From positions 1 to 64,000 of the forward strand of contig NZ_SKFG01000022.1 in NCBI RefSeq assembly GCF_004344915.1: 64,000 nt of DNA. Reading direction: 5' to 3'. The first letter of the stretch is position 1; each line of letters begins with the position of its first letter. A program made the translations under genes and the position numbers. Origin of the DNA: Paenibacillus albiflavus (lineage in GTDB: Bacteria > Bacillota > Bacilli > Paenibacillales > NBRC-103111). The notes under the pieces are model-generated. The model did no database searches and was not told the DNA's origin. It worked only from the letters and a program-made list of their open reading frames with translations. Shown one piece after another: positions 27,109 to 36,471 of the stretch.

Positions 27109-28515
27109 ATGGGGGCAGATCGGCAATTGCAGGATGTCATTCAACAAGGAAGACAATTCTTCCACAATGGGCGGACAATGGATGTTGAATTTCGAATTGA
27201 GGCTCTTAGGATGTTTCAAGCCGGCTTACGTCGACATGAAACGAAGTTAATGGAGGCTCTGAAGCTTGATCTGAACAAATCACCGTTTGAAGCCTACTCG
27301 TCTGAAATTGGCATGCTGCTTGAGGAAATCGGCATCGTGATCAAACAGCTTCGTCGCTGGGCTAAGCCTACGTCAGTCAAAGGCTCTATGGTATTGTTCG
27401 GGGCACGTGGTCAAATTTATCATGAACCCTTCGGTCAGGTCCTGATTATCTCGCCTTGGAACTATCCCTTGCTTCTCAGCCTATCCCCTTTAATTGGTGC
27501 CATTGCGGCAGGGAATACGGCCGTCCTTAAACCATCTGAATTAGGTGCTCATTCCGCTGCAGCGATTGCGAATTTAATCGAAGATACGTTTAATCGTACG
27601 TATGGGGAAGGATATGTAAGCGTTGTGGAAGGTGGGGTAGAGACGAGTACGGCTCTGCTTGCAGAAAAGTTTGATTATATTTTCTTTACAGGCGGTACTG
27701 GAGTAGGTCGTGTCGTGATGGAAGCTGCAGCCAAGCATCTAACACCTGTAACGCTAGAGCTCGGCGGGAAGAGTCCTTGTATTGTTCATCGTGACGCTGA
27801 CGTCAAGCTTGCAGCAAAACGCATCGTATGGGGGAAATTCCTGAATGCAGGACAGACCTGCGTTGCACCAGATTATATACTTGTACATGCAGCAGTTAAA
27901 GATGAGCTCATTCGGCACTTGCAAGAGCAAATCATCCAATTTTTTGGTAGCAAGCCATTAGAAGCACCCCAGACTAATCTTCCTAACATCATTAACAGTC
28001 GACATTTCGGGCGTCTTCAGGAGCTTCTACATAGCACCAAAGGGACCATTGTCTGTGGAGGTATAACAGACGAATCACGCAAGCTGATCGCACCTACCAT
28101 TATCGATCATATCACCTGGGACGATACCATCATGGCTGAAGAGATATTCGGTCCACTTCTGCCGATTATTTCTTTTACCGACTTGGAGCAGGAAGTAATT
28201 GGGCCGGTTGTTGCTCGTCCTAAGCCACTTGCGCTATACTTATTTTCCGAATCAGACGAGATTCACGAGCATATCTTAAGCCGCATCTCCTTTGGAGGTG
28301 GCTGCGTTAATGATGCCGTTATGCATCTTGCTTCCAAACATATGCCATTCGGAGGTGTCGGAGCGAGCGGATTTGGCGGTTATCATGGCAAAAGCTCATT
28401 CGATACGTTCTCTCATCACAAGAGTGTGCTTAAGCAGACAACACGCTTTGACCTGCCGTTCCGTTATCCGACGATGAAGAATGGATTAACATGGATTAAA
28501 CGTTTTATGAAATAG
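27109..28515 (+). CDS. Aldehyde dehydrogenase, class 3-like
   Basis: A 468-residue NAD(P)-dependent dehydrogenase oxidising aldehydes to acids. The catalytic cysteine is C251 in NAGQTCVAPDY, the general base is E217 in LELGGKSP, and the cofactor loop is FTGGTGVGR. Length and the C-terminal MPFGGVGASGFGGYHGK motif fit the ALDH3 branch (B. subtilis YwdH-like), which acts on medium/long-chain aldehydes. The substrate here is not known. The ribosome binding site is AAGGAGGAG. It may be co-transcribed with the GNAT gene 44 bases on. Confidence 0.93.
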   Translation: MGADRQLQDVIQQGRQFFHNGRTMDVEFRIEALRMFQAGLRRHETKLMEALKLDLNKSPFEAYSSEIGMLLEEIGIVIKQLRRWAKPTSVKGSMVLFGARGQIYHEPFGQVLIISPWNYPLLLSLSPLIGAIAAGNTAVLKPSELGAHSAAAIANLIEDTFNRTYGEGYVSVVEGGVETSTALLAEKFDYIFFTGGTGVGRVVMEAAAKHLTPVTLELGGKSPCIVHRDADVKLAAKRIVWGKFLNAGQTCVAPDYILVHAAVKDELIRHLQEQIIQFFGSKPLEAPQTNLPNIINSRHFGRLQELLHSTKGTIVCGGITDESRKLIAPTIIDHITWDDTIMAEEIFGPLLPIISFTDLEQEVIGPVVARPKPLALYLFSESDEIHEHILSRISFGGGCVNDAVMHLASKHMPFGGVGASGFGGYHGKSSFDTFSHHKSVLKQTTRFDLPFRYPTMKNGLTWIKRFMK

Positions 28516-28559
28516 CAAGAGGCAATAATAGTATCAATACGAACCAGGAGTGAATTCTA

Positions 28560-28997
28560 ATGCTAATTAACTTAACAAGCAAGCTAACCGATCCAAACAT
28601 TAAGGAATTGATCTCCTACGCTATGTTTCCTGATCCTGAACGGATTGAAACAGCGCTTAAACAATACGAAACAGATGAAGCCTTGACTCTCTATGGCTAT
28701 GAAGAAGACAACAATATCGTTGGGCTTATTGGTGTGCAGGCAGAAGCAAATGATAAGCTGATCATCAAACATATTGCAATCCAGCCTGAGAACCGTATGA
28801 AAGGTTATGGACGGGGATTGATTCTAGAGCTTATTGAACAGAGTAAGCCCTTAATTATAGAAGCAGAAACAGATGTAGATTCAGTTGATTTTTACAGAAG
28901 CATTGGTTTTACGGTCTATAGTCTCGGAGATCTCTATCCAGGTGTGGAGCGATTTCGCTGCCTATATGAAGTTGAGCCTGAAGAGGAAGATAATTAG
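28560..28997 (+). CDS. GNAT-family N-acetyltransferase
   Basis: A 145-residue protein with the acetyl-CoA motif IAIQPENRMKGYGRGLILELIEQ (the R/QxxGxG/A loop is RMKGYG) and the end motif DFYRSIGFTVYSLG. The acceptor is unknown. The ATG follows AGGAGTGA. Its stop is convergent with, and three bases from, the small gene on the other strand. Confidence 0.88.
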   Translation: MLINLTSKLTDPNIKELISYAMFPDPERIETALKQYETDEALTLYGYEEDNNIVGLIGVQAEANDKLIIKHIAIQPENRMKGYGRGLILELIEQSKPLIIEAETDVDSVDFYRSIGFTVYSLGDLYPGVERFRCLYEVEPEEEDN

Positions 28998-29000
28998 CCG

Positions 29001-29264
29001 TTAATGCAGGATGGCAAGTGAATGATGCATCGCTAATTGACGTACTAATTTAAGTCGATCGGTGTGGTCCTGCAGATAAAAAGTTGAATCAGTGAATAAA
29101 TACTCAATGCATGCTAGGGAGGCTTGATGGGCTTTCGTTTCGCAGCCGAGCAGATAATAGCAAACCTGATAACAATGAAGCTCATATTGTTTGAGAACAT
29201 CGATTTTCCTATTAAACACATGACCATCACTAAGCTCAGGTTTGTCTAGAACATCTGTTATCAT
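29001..29264 (-). CDS. Small protein resembling a lone sigma-70 region 2
   Basis: An 87-residue protein of unknown role. Residues about 24-75 (LKQYELHCYQVCYYLLG...HQASLACIEYLF) resemble the start of ECF sigma-factor region 2. The usual DAEDxxQ motif is degenerate and no region 4 DNA-binding helix follows. It has a good AAGGGAGGATC site before ATG, so it looks expressed rather than dead. The similarity is weak and a simple hypothetical protein is the safe reading. Confidence 0.5.
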   Translation of the reverse strand: MITDVLDKPELSDGHVFNRKIDVLKQYELHCYQVCYYLLGCETKAHQASLACIEYLFTDSTFYLQDHTDRLKLVRQLAMHHSLAILH

Positions 29265-29387
29265 GTTGATCCTCCCTTTTATCCGACAATGTCATTTACT
29301 ACATCATTAAGTTAAACACCGATTCTTTTATTGTAGTTGCAATAATTTAATTTTCTAATAACTATTTCTTAAGAAATCTTAAATAAT

Positions 29388-29437
29388 ACAAGGGGATGCT
29401 AAGAAATCATAACCGATTTCTTAAGGCATCCCCTTGT
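29388..29437 (-). terminator. Terminator of the opp operon
   Basis: A long interrupted stem: ACAAGGGGATGC/GCATCCCCTTGT outside and AAGAAATC/GATTTCTT inside, beginning four bases after the oppF stop. The following minus-strand sequence is AT-rich (TATTATTT). Confidence 0.8.
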
Positions 29438-29440
29438 TTG

Positions 29441-30406
29441 TTAAACAATATGGCAGGCAACATAATGATCATTGCCAACATGACGAAATTCAGGTTTTTG
29501 CGATTTACAGATGTCTACAGCAAATGGACATCTCGTATGGAACTTACAACCTGCTGGCGGATTCGCTGGACTTGGAATATCGCCCTTCAAGACGATTCTC
29601 TCACGCTTTAGCTTAGGTACAGGCACTGGAATAGCTGACATCAACGCTTTCGTATACGGATGGAGCGGATTGCTGAACAATTCATCCCTTGGAGCTGTTT
29701 CCATCATCGAACCTAAGTACATAACACCAACACGTGTACATAGATGCTCAACAACGCTTAGATCATGCGAAATGAATAGATAAGCGAGTCCACGTTTTTT
29801 CTGTAATTGTTGGAAGAGGTTAATGATTTGTGCTTGGATCGATACATCAAGGGCAGAAACAGGCTCATCTGCGATAATAAGGTCAGGATTCAGTGCAAGT
29901 GCACGGGCAATCCCGATCCGCTGACGCTGACCACCTGAGAATTCATGTGGAAAGCGATCAATCTGATAAGCGGATAATCCACACAGCTCCATCACCTCAA
30001 GTACATGATCGCGAACATTTTCCTTCGTGGCTAAGCCATGATCAAGCATCACCTCTCCAATGGCATCACCGATTCGTACACGTGGATTGAGCGAACTATA
30101 AGGATCTTGGAAGATTAATTGCATCTTCGGTCGCAAGGAGCGCAGCTCCTCTTTATTGACTCCATACAGATCAATCCCTTTAAACTTCACTTCCCCTTCT
30201 GTCTTATCGTGAAGACGAAGAATCGTTTTTCCAACCGTACTTTTGCCGCTGCCAGACTCCCCTACGAGCCCGAATGTTTCACCAGCATTAATTGTAATAC
30301 TAATATCATCTACGGCTTTAACATGTCCCACTGTACGATTGAGCAGACCAGCTTTAATCGGAAAATATTTCTTCAGGTTCTTAACTTCAAGTAGTACTTT
30401 AGACAT
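29441..30406 (-). CDS. oppF: Oligopeptide/dipeptide ABC transporter ATPase, OppF type
   Basis: One of two cytoplasmic ATPases of a peptide importer. Walker A is GESGSGKST, the signature is FSGGQRQRIGIARAL, and Walker B is DLIIADEPVSALD. The C-terminal oligopeptide-specific extension has the four-cysteine pattern C(x5)C...C...C around CKFHTRCPFAVDIC, a likely Fe-S site in this family. The ATG at 30406 is chosen because the in-frame ATG at 30424 is part of the GGAGGAGGG site. It overlaps oppD by eight bases. Confidence 0.94.
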   Translation of the reverse strand: MSKVLLEVKNLKKYFPIKAGLLNRTVGHVKAVDDISITINAGETFGLVGESGSGKSTVGKTILRLHDKTEGEVKFKGIDLYGVNKEELRSLRPKMQLIFQDPYSSLNPRVRIGDAIGEVMLDHGLATKENVRDHVLEVMELCGLSAYQIDRFPHEFSGGQRQRIGIARALALNPDLIIADEPVSALDVSIQAQIINLFQQLQKKRGLAYLFISHDLSVVEHLCTRVGVMYLGSMMETAPRDELFSNPLHPYTKALMSAIPVPVPKLKRERIVLKGDIPSPANPPAGCKFHTRCPFAVDICKSQKPEFRHVGNDHYVACHIV

Positions 30407-31382
30407 GTTGTCCCTCCTCCTCATACAACCAGCATGCTATTTTATGCCCGTTCTCCATCTCCTTCAGCTTAGGCTGATGAGTTTCACAGATCGACATGCA
30501 TTGACCACAACGATCATGGAAATAACAGGATTCAACTAGTTCTAGTGGATTCGGAACTTGTCCAGGAATGGAATAGAGCATCTCTTGACGCTGCCCGATA
30601 ATCGGTTTCGATTTAAGTAAGCCTTTGGTATACGGATGCTTAGGACGCTCAAATATTTCTTCGACTTCGCCTTCCTCAACAATTTTGCCTGAGTACATAA
30701 CAATTACATAATCAGCCATTTCAGCAACTACCCCAAGATCGTGGGTAATTAGCATAATGGACATATTGGATGTTTCTTTGATATTGCGGAGCGTTTCGAG
30801 TACTTGTGCCTGAATCGTAACATCAAGCGCAGTAGTTGGCTCATCTGCAATTAATAATTTTGGATTGCAAGATATGGCGATAGCAATCATGATCCGTTGC
30901 AGCATACCACCTGATAATTCATGTGGATAGGAATTGGCAATTTGCTCTGCACGAGGAATCCCTACGATTTCAATAAGTTCAATTGCACGAGCAAGTGCTT
31001 GCTTTTTGTTCATTTTTTGGTGGATCATGAGCGGTTCCATAATTTGCTTCCCAATTGTAATAACTGGATTTAGCGAGGACATGGGCTCTTGGAAAATCAT
31101 CGCAATATCATTTCCACGAACCTGACGAAGCTGTTCTTTGCTAATATTTAATAAATCTTTGCCGTCAAAATTAATTTGGCCATCGACTACTCGACCATTG
31201 GGTCCTTCAACAAGTCCCATAATCGACAGTGCAGTGATACTTTTACCACAACCAGACTCACCTACGATACAGACAGTCTCCCCTTTACGAATACGGAAAC
31301 TCACATCGTTAACCGCCTTAATATCTCCAGCCGAGCTGCTAAAATAAGTGCTTAGGTTCTTAATCTCAATTAAGTCATTCAT
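30399..31382 (-). CDS. oppD: Oligopeptide/dipeptide ABC transporter ATPase, OppD type
   Basis: The partner ATPase of OppF. Walker A is GESGCGKSI, the signature [15 protein letters not shown], Walker [13 protein letters not shown]. The C-terminal extension again has cysteines [14 protein letters not shown]. Length is 327 residues. It ends inside the start of oppF (translational coupling) and follows oppC by 14 bases. Confidence 0.94.
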   Translation of the reverse strand: MNDLIEIKNLSTYFSSSAGDIKAVNDVSFRIRKGETVCIVGESGCGKSITALSIMGLVEGPNGRVVDGQINFDGKDLLNISKEQLRQVRGNDIAMIFQEPMSSLNPVITIGKQIMEPLMIHQKMNKKQALARAIELIEIVGIPRAEQIANSYPHELSGGMLQRIMIAIAISCNPKLLIADEPTTALDVTIQAQVLETLRNIKETSNMSIMLITHDLGVVAEMADYVIVMYSGKIVEEGEVEEIFERPKHPYTKGLLKSKPIIGQRQEMLYSIPGQVPNPLELVESCYFHDRCGQCMSICETHQPKLKEMENGHKIACWLYEEEGQHV

Positions 31383-31396
31383 CTGCTGTTATTCAC

Positions 31397-32326
31397 CTAC
31401 TTCTTCTGTTTTGGATCGAGAACATCTCTCAGACCATCACCAAATATGTTAAAGGCAATAACGGTTACGAAGATCGCTACACCTGGTGGTATCCATAACC
31501 AAGGATGTTGCTCAAAATCTATAATGTTATTTGCAGCATCGATCATATTCCCCCAAGTTGGCGTTGGAGGCATTACACCAAGCCCGAAGAAGCTAAGAGC
31601 AGATTCTGATAGAATGGCGCCACCAATGCTAAGCGTGGAAATAACGATAAGTAGTGGAACGATGTTAGGCAACAAGTGATTGAATAGTTTGCGTCTGTCA
31701 CGAAGGCCTAGTACGGTTGCTGCTTGCATATATTCACGTTCACGCAAGCTGAGCATCTGACTTCGAACCATCCGTGCAATTCCAGGCCATCCAATGATGC
31801 TGAGCATGACCATAACCATATACATCCGATAATCGGTAGGTACTTTCCAATCTGACAGCAACGCACCAACAATAAACATAATAGGTAATCCAGGAATGGT
31901 CATGAGCAAATCAGCAATACGCATGAAGATCTGATCGACAATTCCACGGTAATAACCTGAAATAATCCCAATTAACGTTCCAATGAAGACAGAGAGTATC
32001 ATAGAAGCAATCCCGACTGTCAATGAGATACGACCAGCTTGAAGAAATCTGGTTAATACATCTCTTCCCAGAAGATCAGTACCTAACCAATGCTTCGCAT
32101 CTGGCGGCATGTTCATAATAGCAGGATTAATTTTGTTATCGGCATAAGGTGAAAAGAGAGGACCGATAAAGCAAGCTAGAAGCATAATGACAACAATAAT
32201 TAATCCTGACATCGTAAGCTTGTTTTTCATTACATCATGCATAGCCTGACGCCATAGTGAAGTGCGCTGTTCAGAAATCTGTGGTGTTTTCTTTGCTTTA
32301 ATCAGTTCACTAGTTGTATTAGACAT
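31397..32326 (-). CDS. oppC: Peptide ABC transporter permease, OppC type
   Basis: A 309-residue membrane permease with an N-terminal cytoplasmic tail, six membrane helices and the EAA-type loop YMQAATVLGLRDRRKLFNHLLPN that contacts the ATPases. The OppC_N feature (LIGPLFSPYA...AKHWLGTDLLGRDVLTR) is clear. The ribosome binding site is AAGGAGGA. It follows oppB by 15 bases. Confidence 0.94.
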   Translation of the reverse strand: MSNTTSELIKAKKTPQISEQRTSLWRQAMHDVMKNKLTMSGLIIVVIMLLACFIGPLFSPYADNKINPAIMNMPPDAKHWLGTDLLGRDVLTRFLQAGRISLTVGIASMILSVFIGTLIGIISGYYRGIVDQIFMRIADLLMTIPGLPIMFIVGALLSDWKVPTDYRMYMVMVMLSIIGWPGIARMVRSQMLSLREREYMQAATVLGLRDRRKLFNHLLPNIVPLLIVISTLSIGGAILSESALSFFGLGVMPPTPTWGNMIDAANNIIDFEQHPWLWIPPGVAIFVTVIAFNIFGDGLRDVLDPKQKK

Positions 32327-32341
32327 AACCGATCCTCCTTC

Positions 32342-33295
32342 TTAAAGTCTGACACGTGGGTCGGTAGTATGATAAAGAATATCCGAGATTAACGTACCGA
32401 TAACTGTGAGAATGGCGAGAAACATCGTGAACCCCATTAGCAGCGGATAATCTCTGACAGTGAAGGAGGACATATACAGTTGACCGATTCCTGGCCAGTT
32501 GAAAATTTTCTCCAAAATAATAGATCCACCGAAAAGCCCTGGAAGCTCAAACCCGACAAGTGTTATCGCTGGTAGCATCGCATTCTTCAGTGCATGACGA
32601 TAGAGAACTGCTCTTTCTCTCAGCCCTTTGGCACGCGCTGTACGAATATAATCCTGCTTGATAACATCCAGCATATTGCTGCGGAAATAACGGGTAAGCG
32701 ATCCAACACCAAGCAGCACCATAATGATCACTGGCAGTGTCATGTGCTTGATCACATCTTCGACATACGCTAAGCCGACCGCATTGCTACCCGTTGAAGT
32801 CATACCACCTGGCGGTAAGAGATGCAGGTCAACTGCGAATATTTTAATAAAGAATAGACCGATAAAGAACGATGGAATAGACATTGCTGCAAAAATCCCG
32901 ATCATCACTAGCGTATCGAACAAAGAATATTGTTTATATGCAGAAATAACACCTACTACAACCGCAAAGAACCATGTAAAGAAGGTAGCTACAATCGCTA
33001 GTAGGAATGAGTTCCAAACATAATCATTAAACAGCTCAAGAACAGGCTTCTGCTGAGCTAGTGAATAGCCAAAATCCCCTTGGAAAATATGGGAGATCCA
33101 AGTCATATATCGCTCTAATAGTGGCTTGCTTAAACCGTATATTTCTCTTAGCTCTGCTTTACGCTCAGCACTTAAATTCATATTGTTAGATACAAAGTCA
33201 CCTGGCGTTAATGCATATAAGAAGAAAATCAACATGGATGCACCAAGCAAAATGAGAACCATGTAAATGAATCTGCGGAGTAAATATGTGCTCAT
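32342..33295 (-). CDS. oppB: Peptide ABC transporter permease, OppB type
   Basis: The 317-residue partner permease, with six helices, an N-terminal MSTYLLRRFIYMVLILLGAS membrane segment typical of OppB/DppB, and the loop YIRTARAKGLRERAVLYRHALKNA. The ribosome binding site is AAAGGAG. A strong hairpin lies between it and oppA, which would set its level below that of the binding protein. Confidence 0.94.
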   Translation of the reverse strand: MSTYLLRRFIYMVLILLGASMLIFFLYALTPGDFVSNNMNLSAERKAELREIYGLSKPLLERYMTWISHIFQGDFGYSLAQQKPVLELFNDYVWNSFLLAIVATFFTWFFAVVVGVISAYKQYSLFDTLVMIGIFAAMSIPSFFIGLFFIKIFAVDLHLLPPGGMTSTGSNAVGLAYVEDVIKHMTLPVIIMVLLGVGSLTRYFRSNMLDVIKQDYIRTARAKGLRERAVLYRHALKNAMLPAITLVGFELPGLFGGSIILEKIFNWPGIGQLYMSSFTVRDYPLLMGFTMFLAILTVIGTLISDILYHTTDPRVRL

Positions 33296-33312
33296 GTTCG
33301 GCTCCTTTAATT

Positions 33313-33355
33313 ATTATCCCCGACTGCCTAGCTACTAGCTAAGGTCGGGGATAAT
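33313..33355 (-). promoter_or_regulatory. Intercistronic hairpin between oppA and oppB
   Basis: A perfect 12-bp stem ATTATCCCCGAC/GTCGGGGATAAT with a 19-base spacer that itself holds a small TAGCTA dyad. No T run follows on the minus strand. It begins ten bases after the oppA stop. It is likely an mRNA-stabilising or partial-termination element. Confidence 0.7.
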
Positions 33356-33364
33356 AGATTTATT

Positions 33365-35095
33365 TTACTTCAATTCCCAATTTGGCAAGCTGTGAGCCAG
33401 TCCAGCAAGTGGATTCAGTTCAATGCCTGCAATACGCCCGCTATATGCTGAAATGGATTTGCTGTAGCTTGTAAACATGATTGGTAGTTCATCATTAAGG
33501 ATTTGGAACATTTCATGATAAATTTTCTTGCGTTCTTCCACGTCATTTGTTGCTAAGCCTTTAGCATACAATTCATCTATTTTCGGATTGTTATAACCTT
33601 TAGTCTCACCTTTCACGAATCTTGATACCCCTTGTGAAGGATCGCTGATAATCGTAGTAGAGAAAGAAGCCATGTCATAATCTCCACCATCTACTTTTGC
33701 AGACAATGTGTTGAAATCTGGGAATTGCTCCGGCTCAAATTTAACGCCAATCTCTGCATAGTTCTCTCTTGCTACCCCGATGAAGATATCGGTATTCTTA
33801 CTCTTAGAGCCTAAATAGTGAATGGTTAATTTCTTGCCGTCTTTCTCACGAATTCCATCTGAGCCAACTTTCCAGCCTGCTTCATTAAGTAATGTTTTTG
33901 CTTTCTCTGGATCGTATGGATACGGATTAATGCCTTCTTCTGTATAGGACCACAGAATTGGTGAAGAAGGAATGTTAGCAACAGTAGCAGCACCTTGTCT
34001 GGAGTCAACATAGATCAATTGACGGTTCAAGCCGTATGTCAATGCTTGCCTAACACGTTTGTCTTTTAATTGATCATGCTCAAGGTTAAATTTGTTAAAG
34101 CCATAGTTACTAGCAGTAGTAGGAACCATGTCTACGAAACCAAGCTTTTTCAATTTTTCAATATTATCGGTTGTAGCTGCGAAGTTAGCAAAATCTGTAT
34201 CACCAGTTTCGATGAACTGCCAAGTATCGCCCTCTGTTGTCTTATAAATAAAGTTCTCTGTCTTCGGTTTACCTGCATAATAGTATTCATTAGCTACGAA
34301 GCGAACTTCTTGACCAGGAACGAACTTAACAAGTTTGTATGGTCCATTGCTTACTGGTTTCTCATGAAGTTTCTTTAAATAGTCAAGTTCCCCAAATATG
34401 TAATCCTTGCCATAGTAAGCTTTGGATAAGATATCTCCACCTAGCACGGTAAGTGCAGTTGCATTAACATCCTCAAGTGTAACGCTAATAGTTAATGGAT
34501 CAATGATCTTGATTCCTTCGATGGAAGTTGCTTTCCCTTCTTTGTATGCTTGACCGCCTACTATTCCAGCTTCAACAACTTCATTCAAACCATCATAATT
34601 TTTATCATGAAGAAGTGTCCATGTGAACGCAACATCTTCTGTTGTCATTGGTGAGCCGTCGCTGAATTTCAAATCTTTGCGCAAATGGAACGTATATGTC
34701 TTCTGATCTTCTGAAACATCCCACTTCTCAGCGAGACCAGGAACTGGCAAACCTTCTTTATCAATCTTGACTAGTGGTGTAAATAATACAGATGATACGT
34801 TACCGTCATAACCAGATTGCTGGAAATAAGGAGTGAATGCTCCGCTTGGGTTTGTTAACCCTACAATGATCGTATCCGTGCGTTTCTTTGCTGCTTCTGG
34901 TATTTTGGACAAATCTGTTGCTTTAATAATGCCAGGTACCCCATTATCTGCTGGTGCTGGCGAGCCTTGTGGTGCAGCCGTTGAAACGGTTGGTGTACCT
35001 GTAGCTGCTGGTGCTGCTTTGTCACTAGAGCATGCTGTCAATGCGAGTGAACCTGTTAAAGTAAATGCGAGTAATGTGTACAATTGCTTCTTCAT
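33365..35095 (-). CDS. oppA: Peptide-binding lipoprotein, OppA/DppE family
   Basis: A 576-residue SBP_bac_5 family solute-binding protein anchored outside the membrane. The signal peptide ends in the lipobox LTAC (Cys22), then an Ala/Thr/Pro linker to about 50. Family segments include GLAEKWDVSEDQKTYTFHLR and the RRQALTYGLNR-like VRQALTYGLNRQ. It binds di- or oligopeptides for OppBCDF, although some members bind nickel or other ligands. The ribosome binding site is GGGGGGAA. The gene is first in the operon behind a good promoter with a dyad in the leader. Confidence 0.93.
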   Translation of the reverse strand: MKKQLYTLLAFTLTGSLALTACSSDKAAPAATGTPTVSTAAPQGSPAPADNGVPGIIKATDLSKIPEAAKKRTDTIIVGLTNPSGAFTPYFQQSGYDGNVSSVLFTPLVKIDKEGLPVPGLAEKWDVSEDQKTYTFHLRKDLKFSDGSPMTTEDVAFTWTLLHDKNYDGLNEVVEAGIVGGQAYKEGKATSIEGIKIIDPLTISVTLEDVNATALTVLGGDILSKAYYGKDYIFGELDYLKKLHEKPVSNGPYKLVKFVPGQEVRFVANEYYYAGKPKTENFIYKTTEGDTWQFIETGDTDFANFAATTDNIEKLKKLGFVDMVPTTASNYGFNKFNLEHDQLKDKRVRQALTYGLNRQLIYVDSRQGAATVANIPSSPILWSYTEEGINPYPYDPEKAKTLLNEAGWKVGSDGIREKDGKKLTIHYLGSKSKNTDIFIGVARENYAEIGVKFEPEQFPDFNTLSAKVDGGDYDMASFSTTIISDPSQGVSRFVKGETKGYNNPKIDELYAKGLATNDVEERKKIYHEMFQILNDELPIMFTSYSKSISAYSGRIAGIELNPLAGLAHSLPNWELK

Positions 35096-35170
35096 AAATA
35101 TTTCCCCCCATAGTTTGATAACTACTTTCGCCTTAATTAACCTTCGTTCAACTGAAGAATGCGAATCCCG

Positions 35171-35208
35171 TTAATTCCGATTAATCTTATAAAACATATC
35201 GGAATTAA
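35171..35208 (-). promoter_or_regulatory. Inverted repeat in the oppA leader
   Basis: TTAATTCCGA (35171-35180) and TCGGAATTAA (35199-35208) form a perfect 10-bp dyad with an 18-base spacer, starting about ten bases downstream of the opp -10 box. It could be an operator or an mRNA hairpin. Confidence 0.55.
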
Positions 35209-35218
35209 ATTAGTTTTT

Positions 35219-35247
35219 ATTATAAGAGCCAAATCACGATCTGTAAA
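35219..35247 (-). promoter_or_regulatory. Sigma-A promoter of the opp operon
   Basis: Minus-strand TTTACA (35242-35247), a 17-base spacer and a perfect TATAAT (35219-35224). It gives a leader of about 115 bases before the oppA ATG. Confidence 0.7.
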
Positions 35248-35297
35248 TATAAATGTTAAAAAAATTCTGTAATTTTAATAAAAAAAATTAAAATATC

Positions 35298-35330
35298 AAA
35301 AAACCCACAATACGTATCTCGTATTGTGGG
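35298..35330 (-). terminator. Terminator of the alpha/beta hydrolase gene
   Basis: Perfect 10-bp stem CCCACAATAC/GTATTGTGGG, seven-base loop, then six T on the minus strand, 18 bases after the stop. Confidence 0.88.
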
Positions 35331-35347
35331 CCGTATAACTTGCTTAA

Positions 35348-36355
35348 TTATTGCAATGCTAAATTTAAATTGTCCTTTGCTAAATCATTCAGGAATCCCG
35401 ACGATTGCTCTAAATAAGCTTCAGCTCTCGTTTGGTAAATCAACTCATGTGTAGCACCTGGTACTATCCACACTCTTGATAACGGATTTGTCTGGTTGGC
35501 TGCGATCTCCTCAGCCAGCTCATATGGCGCACGTTCATCTTGATCACCATGAATCATCATGATCGGAATATCAAATGATTTGGTTAAGATGCGTTCTGAC
35601 GGTATGTCCTTAAATCCAACTCCGTTAAGGATTGAAGAGAACATTTGAACGAGTGGTACCGTTGGATATTTAGGTAAATTCACAATTTGCTTTACATTAT
35701 GGTATAGCGTATCCGAGTTAAGAATAAACGTGCTATCGAGAATCATGCCATCTATTGCCGGCTCTAATAAAGCTGCTTGTAAGGCAGTTCCTGCCCCCAT
35801 TGAGAAGCCCCATACGTATACCTGCTCCATTCCACGATCTTTGAGAAATTGGATAGCACCAAGCAATTCCTGTGATTCTTGCTTGCCTCCTGTCATCAAT
35901 TGATTTCCGCCTGCATGCGCATAGCCATAGTCGAACATCAGCACATTATATCCTCTCGCATTCATCTCACTTGCAAGCTTATATATAGGAACCCATACCT
36001 CTTCGCGGTTAGCTCCATAACCGTGAGAGAATACGATACTTTTCTTAGAATGAGTAGGAATAAACCATCCCTCAACACTTGTCTTGGCATTCGCACTTGG
36101 AATCGTAACATCCTCATAAGCCAGCCCTAGTTTAAGCGCTGGATTAGATTGTAAATGCTCTATCGTAGGTCGAGCTAGCGTCCATGCCATATAGGCATGA
36201 AATACAAGCACAGCGAGTAATAAAATGCCAGTAACACTCGTGATGTAGATGATTAGACTTTGTTTGACACGCGATCGAGGCAAATGAACAGGGTGAATCG
36301 TCGGCTCCGTTAATTGACCAGAAATTGGATAAGTGGACGCAGTTGTAACTGACAT
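35348..36355 (-). CDS. Membrane-anchored alpha/beta hydrolase
   Basis: A 335-residue hydrolase. One membrane helix (about 33-60) places the enzyme domain at the membrane. The oxyanion motif is HGYGANRE (111-118), the nucleophile elbow GFSMG gives Ser185, and the acid and base are likely Asp273 (HGDQD) and His303 (GATHE). It resembles YqkD/Bem46-type esterases of unknown substrate. The ATG at 36355 has GAGAGGCG about 11 bases upstream. It is a single gene between its own promoter region and a terminator. Confidence 0.9.
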   Translation of the reverse strand: MSVTTASTYPISGQLTEPTIHPVHLPRSRVKQSLIIYITSVTGILLLAVLVFHAYMAWTLARPTIEHLQSNPALKLGLAYEDVTIPSANAKTSVEGWFIPTHSKKSIVFSHGYGANREEVWVPIYKLASEMNARGYNVLMFDYGYAHAGGNQLMTGGKQESQELLGAIQFLKDRGMEQVYVWGFSMGAGTALQAALLEPAIDGMILDSTFILNSDTLYHNVKQIVNLPKYPTVPLVQMFSSILNGVGFKDIPSERILTKSFDIPIMMIHGDQDERAPYELAEEIAANQTNPLSRVWIVPGATHELIYQTRAEAYLEQSSGFLNDLAKDNLNLALQ

Positions 36356-36471
36356 AGGATAATTCGCCTCTCTTTCGAACGATTATCTCTATGTTATTAT
36401 GTTAACGCTTACATGTGTCGAAATTTATACAATTTTAATATAATTGTAAACTTCCTGTAACAAGCAAAAGC

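Noticed and set aside
35261-35275. CodY-like box upstream of the opp promoter (AAAATTCTGTAATTT)
   Set aside because: By hand alignment it has four mismatches to AATTTTCWGAAAATT in an AT-rich region, so it is within chance expectation.
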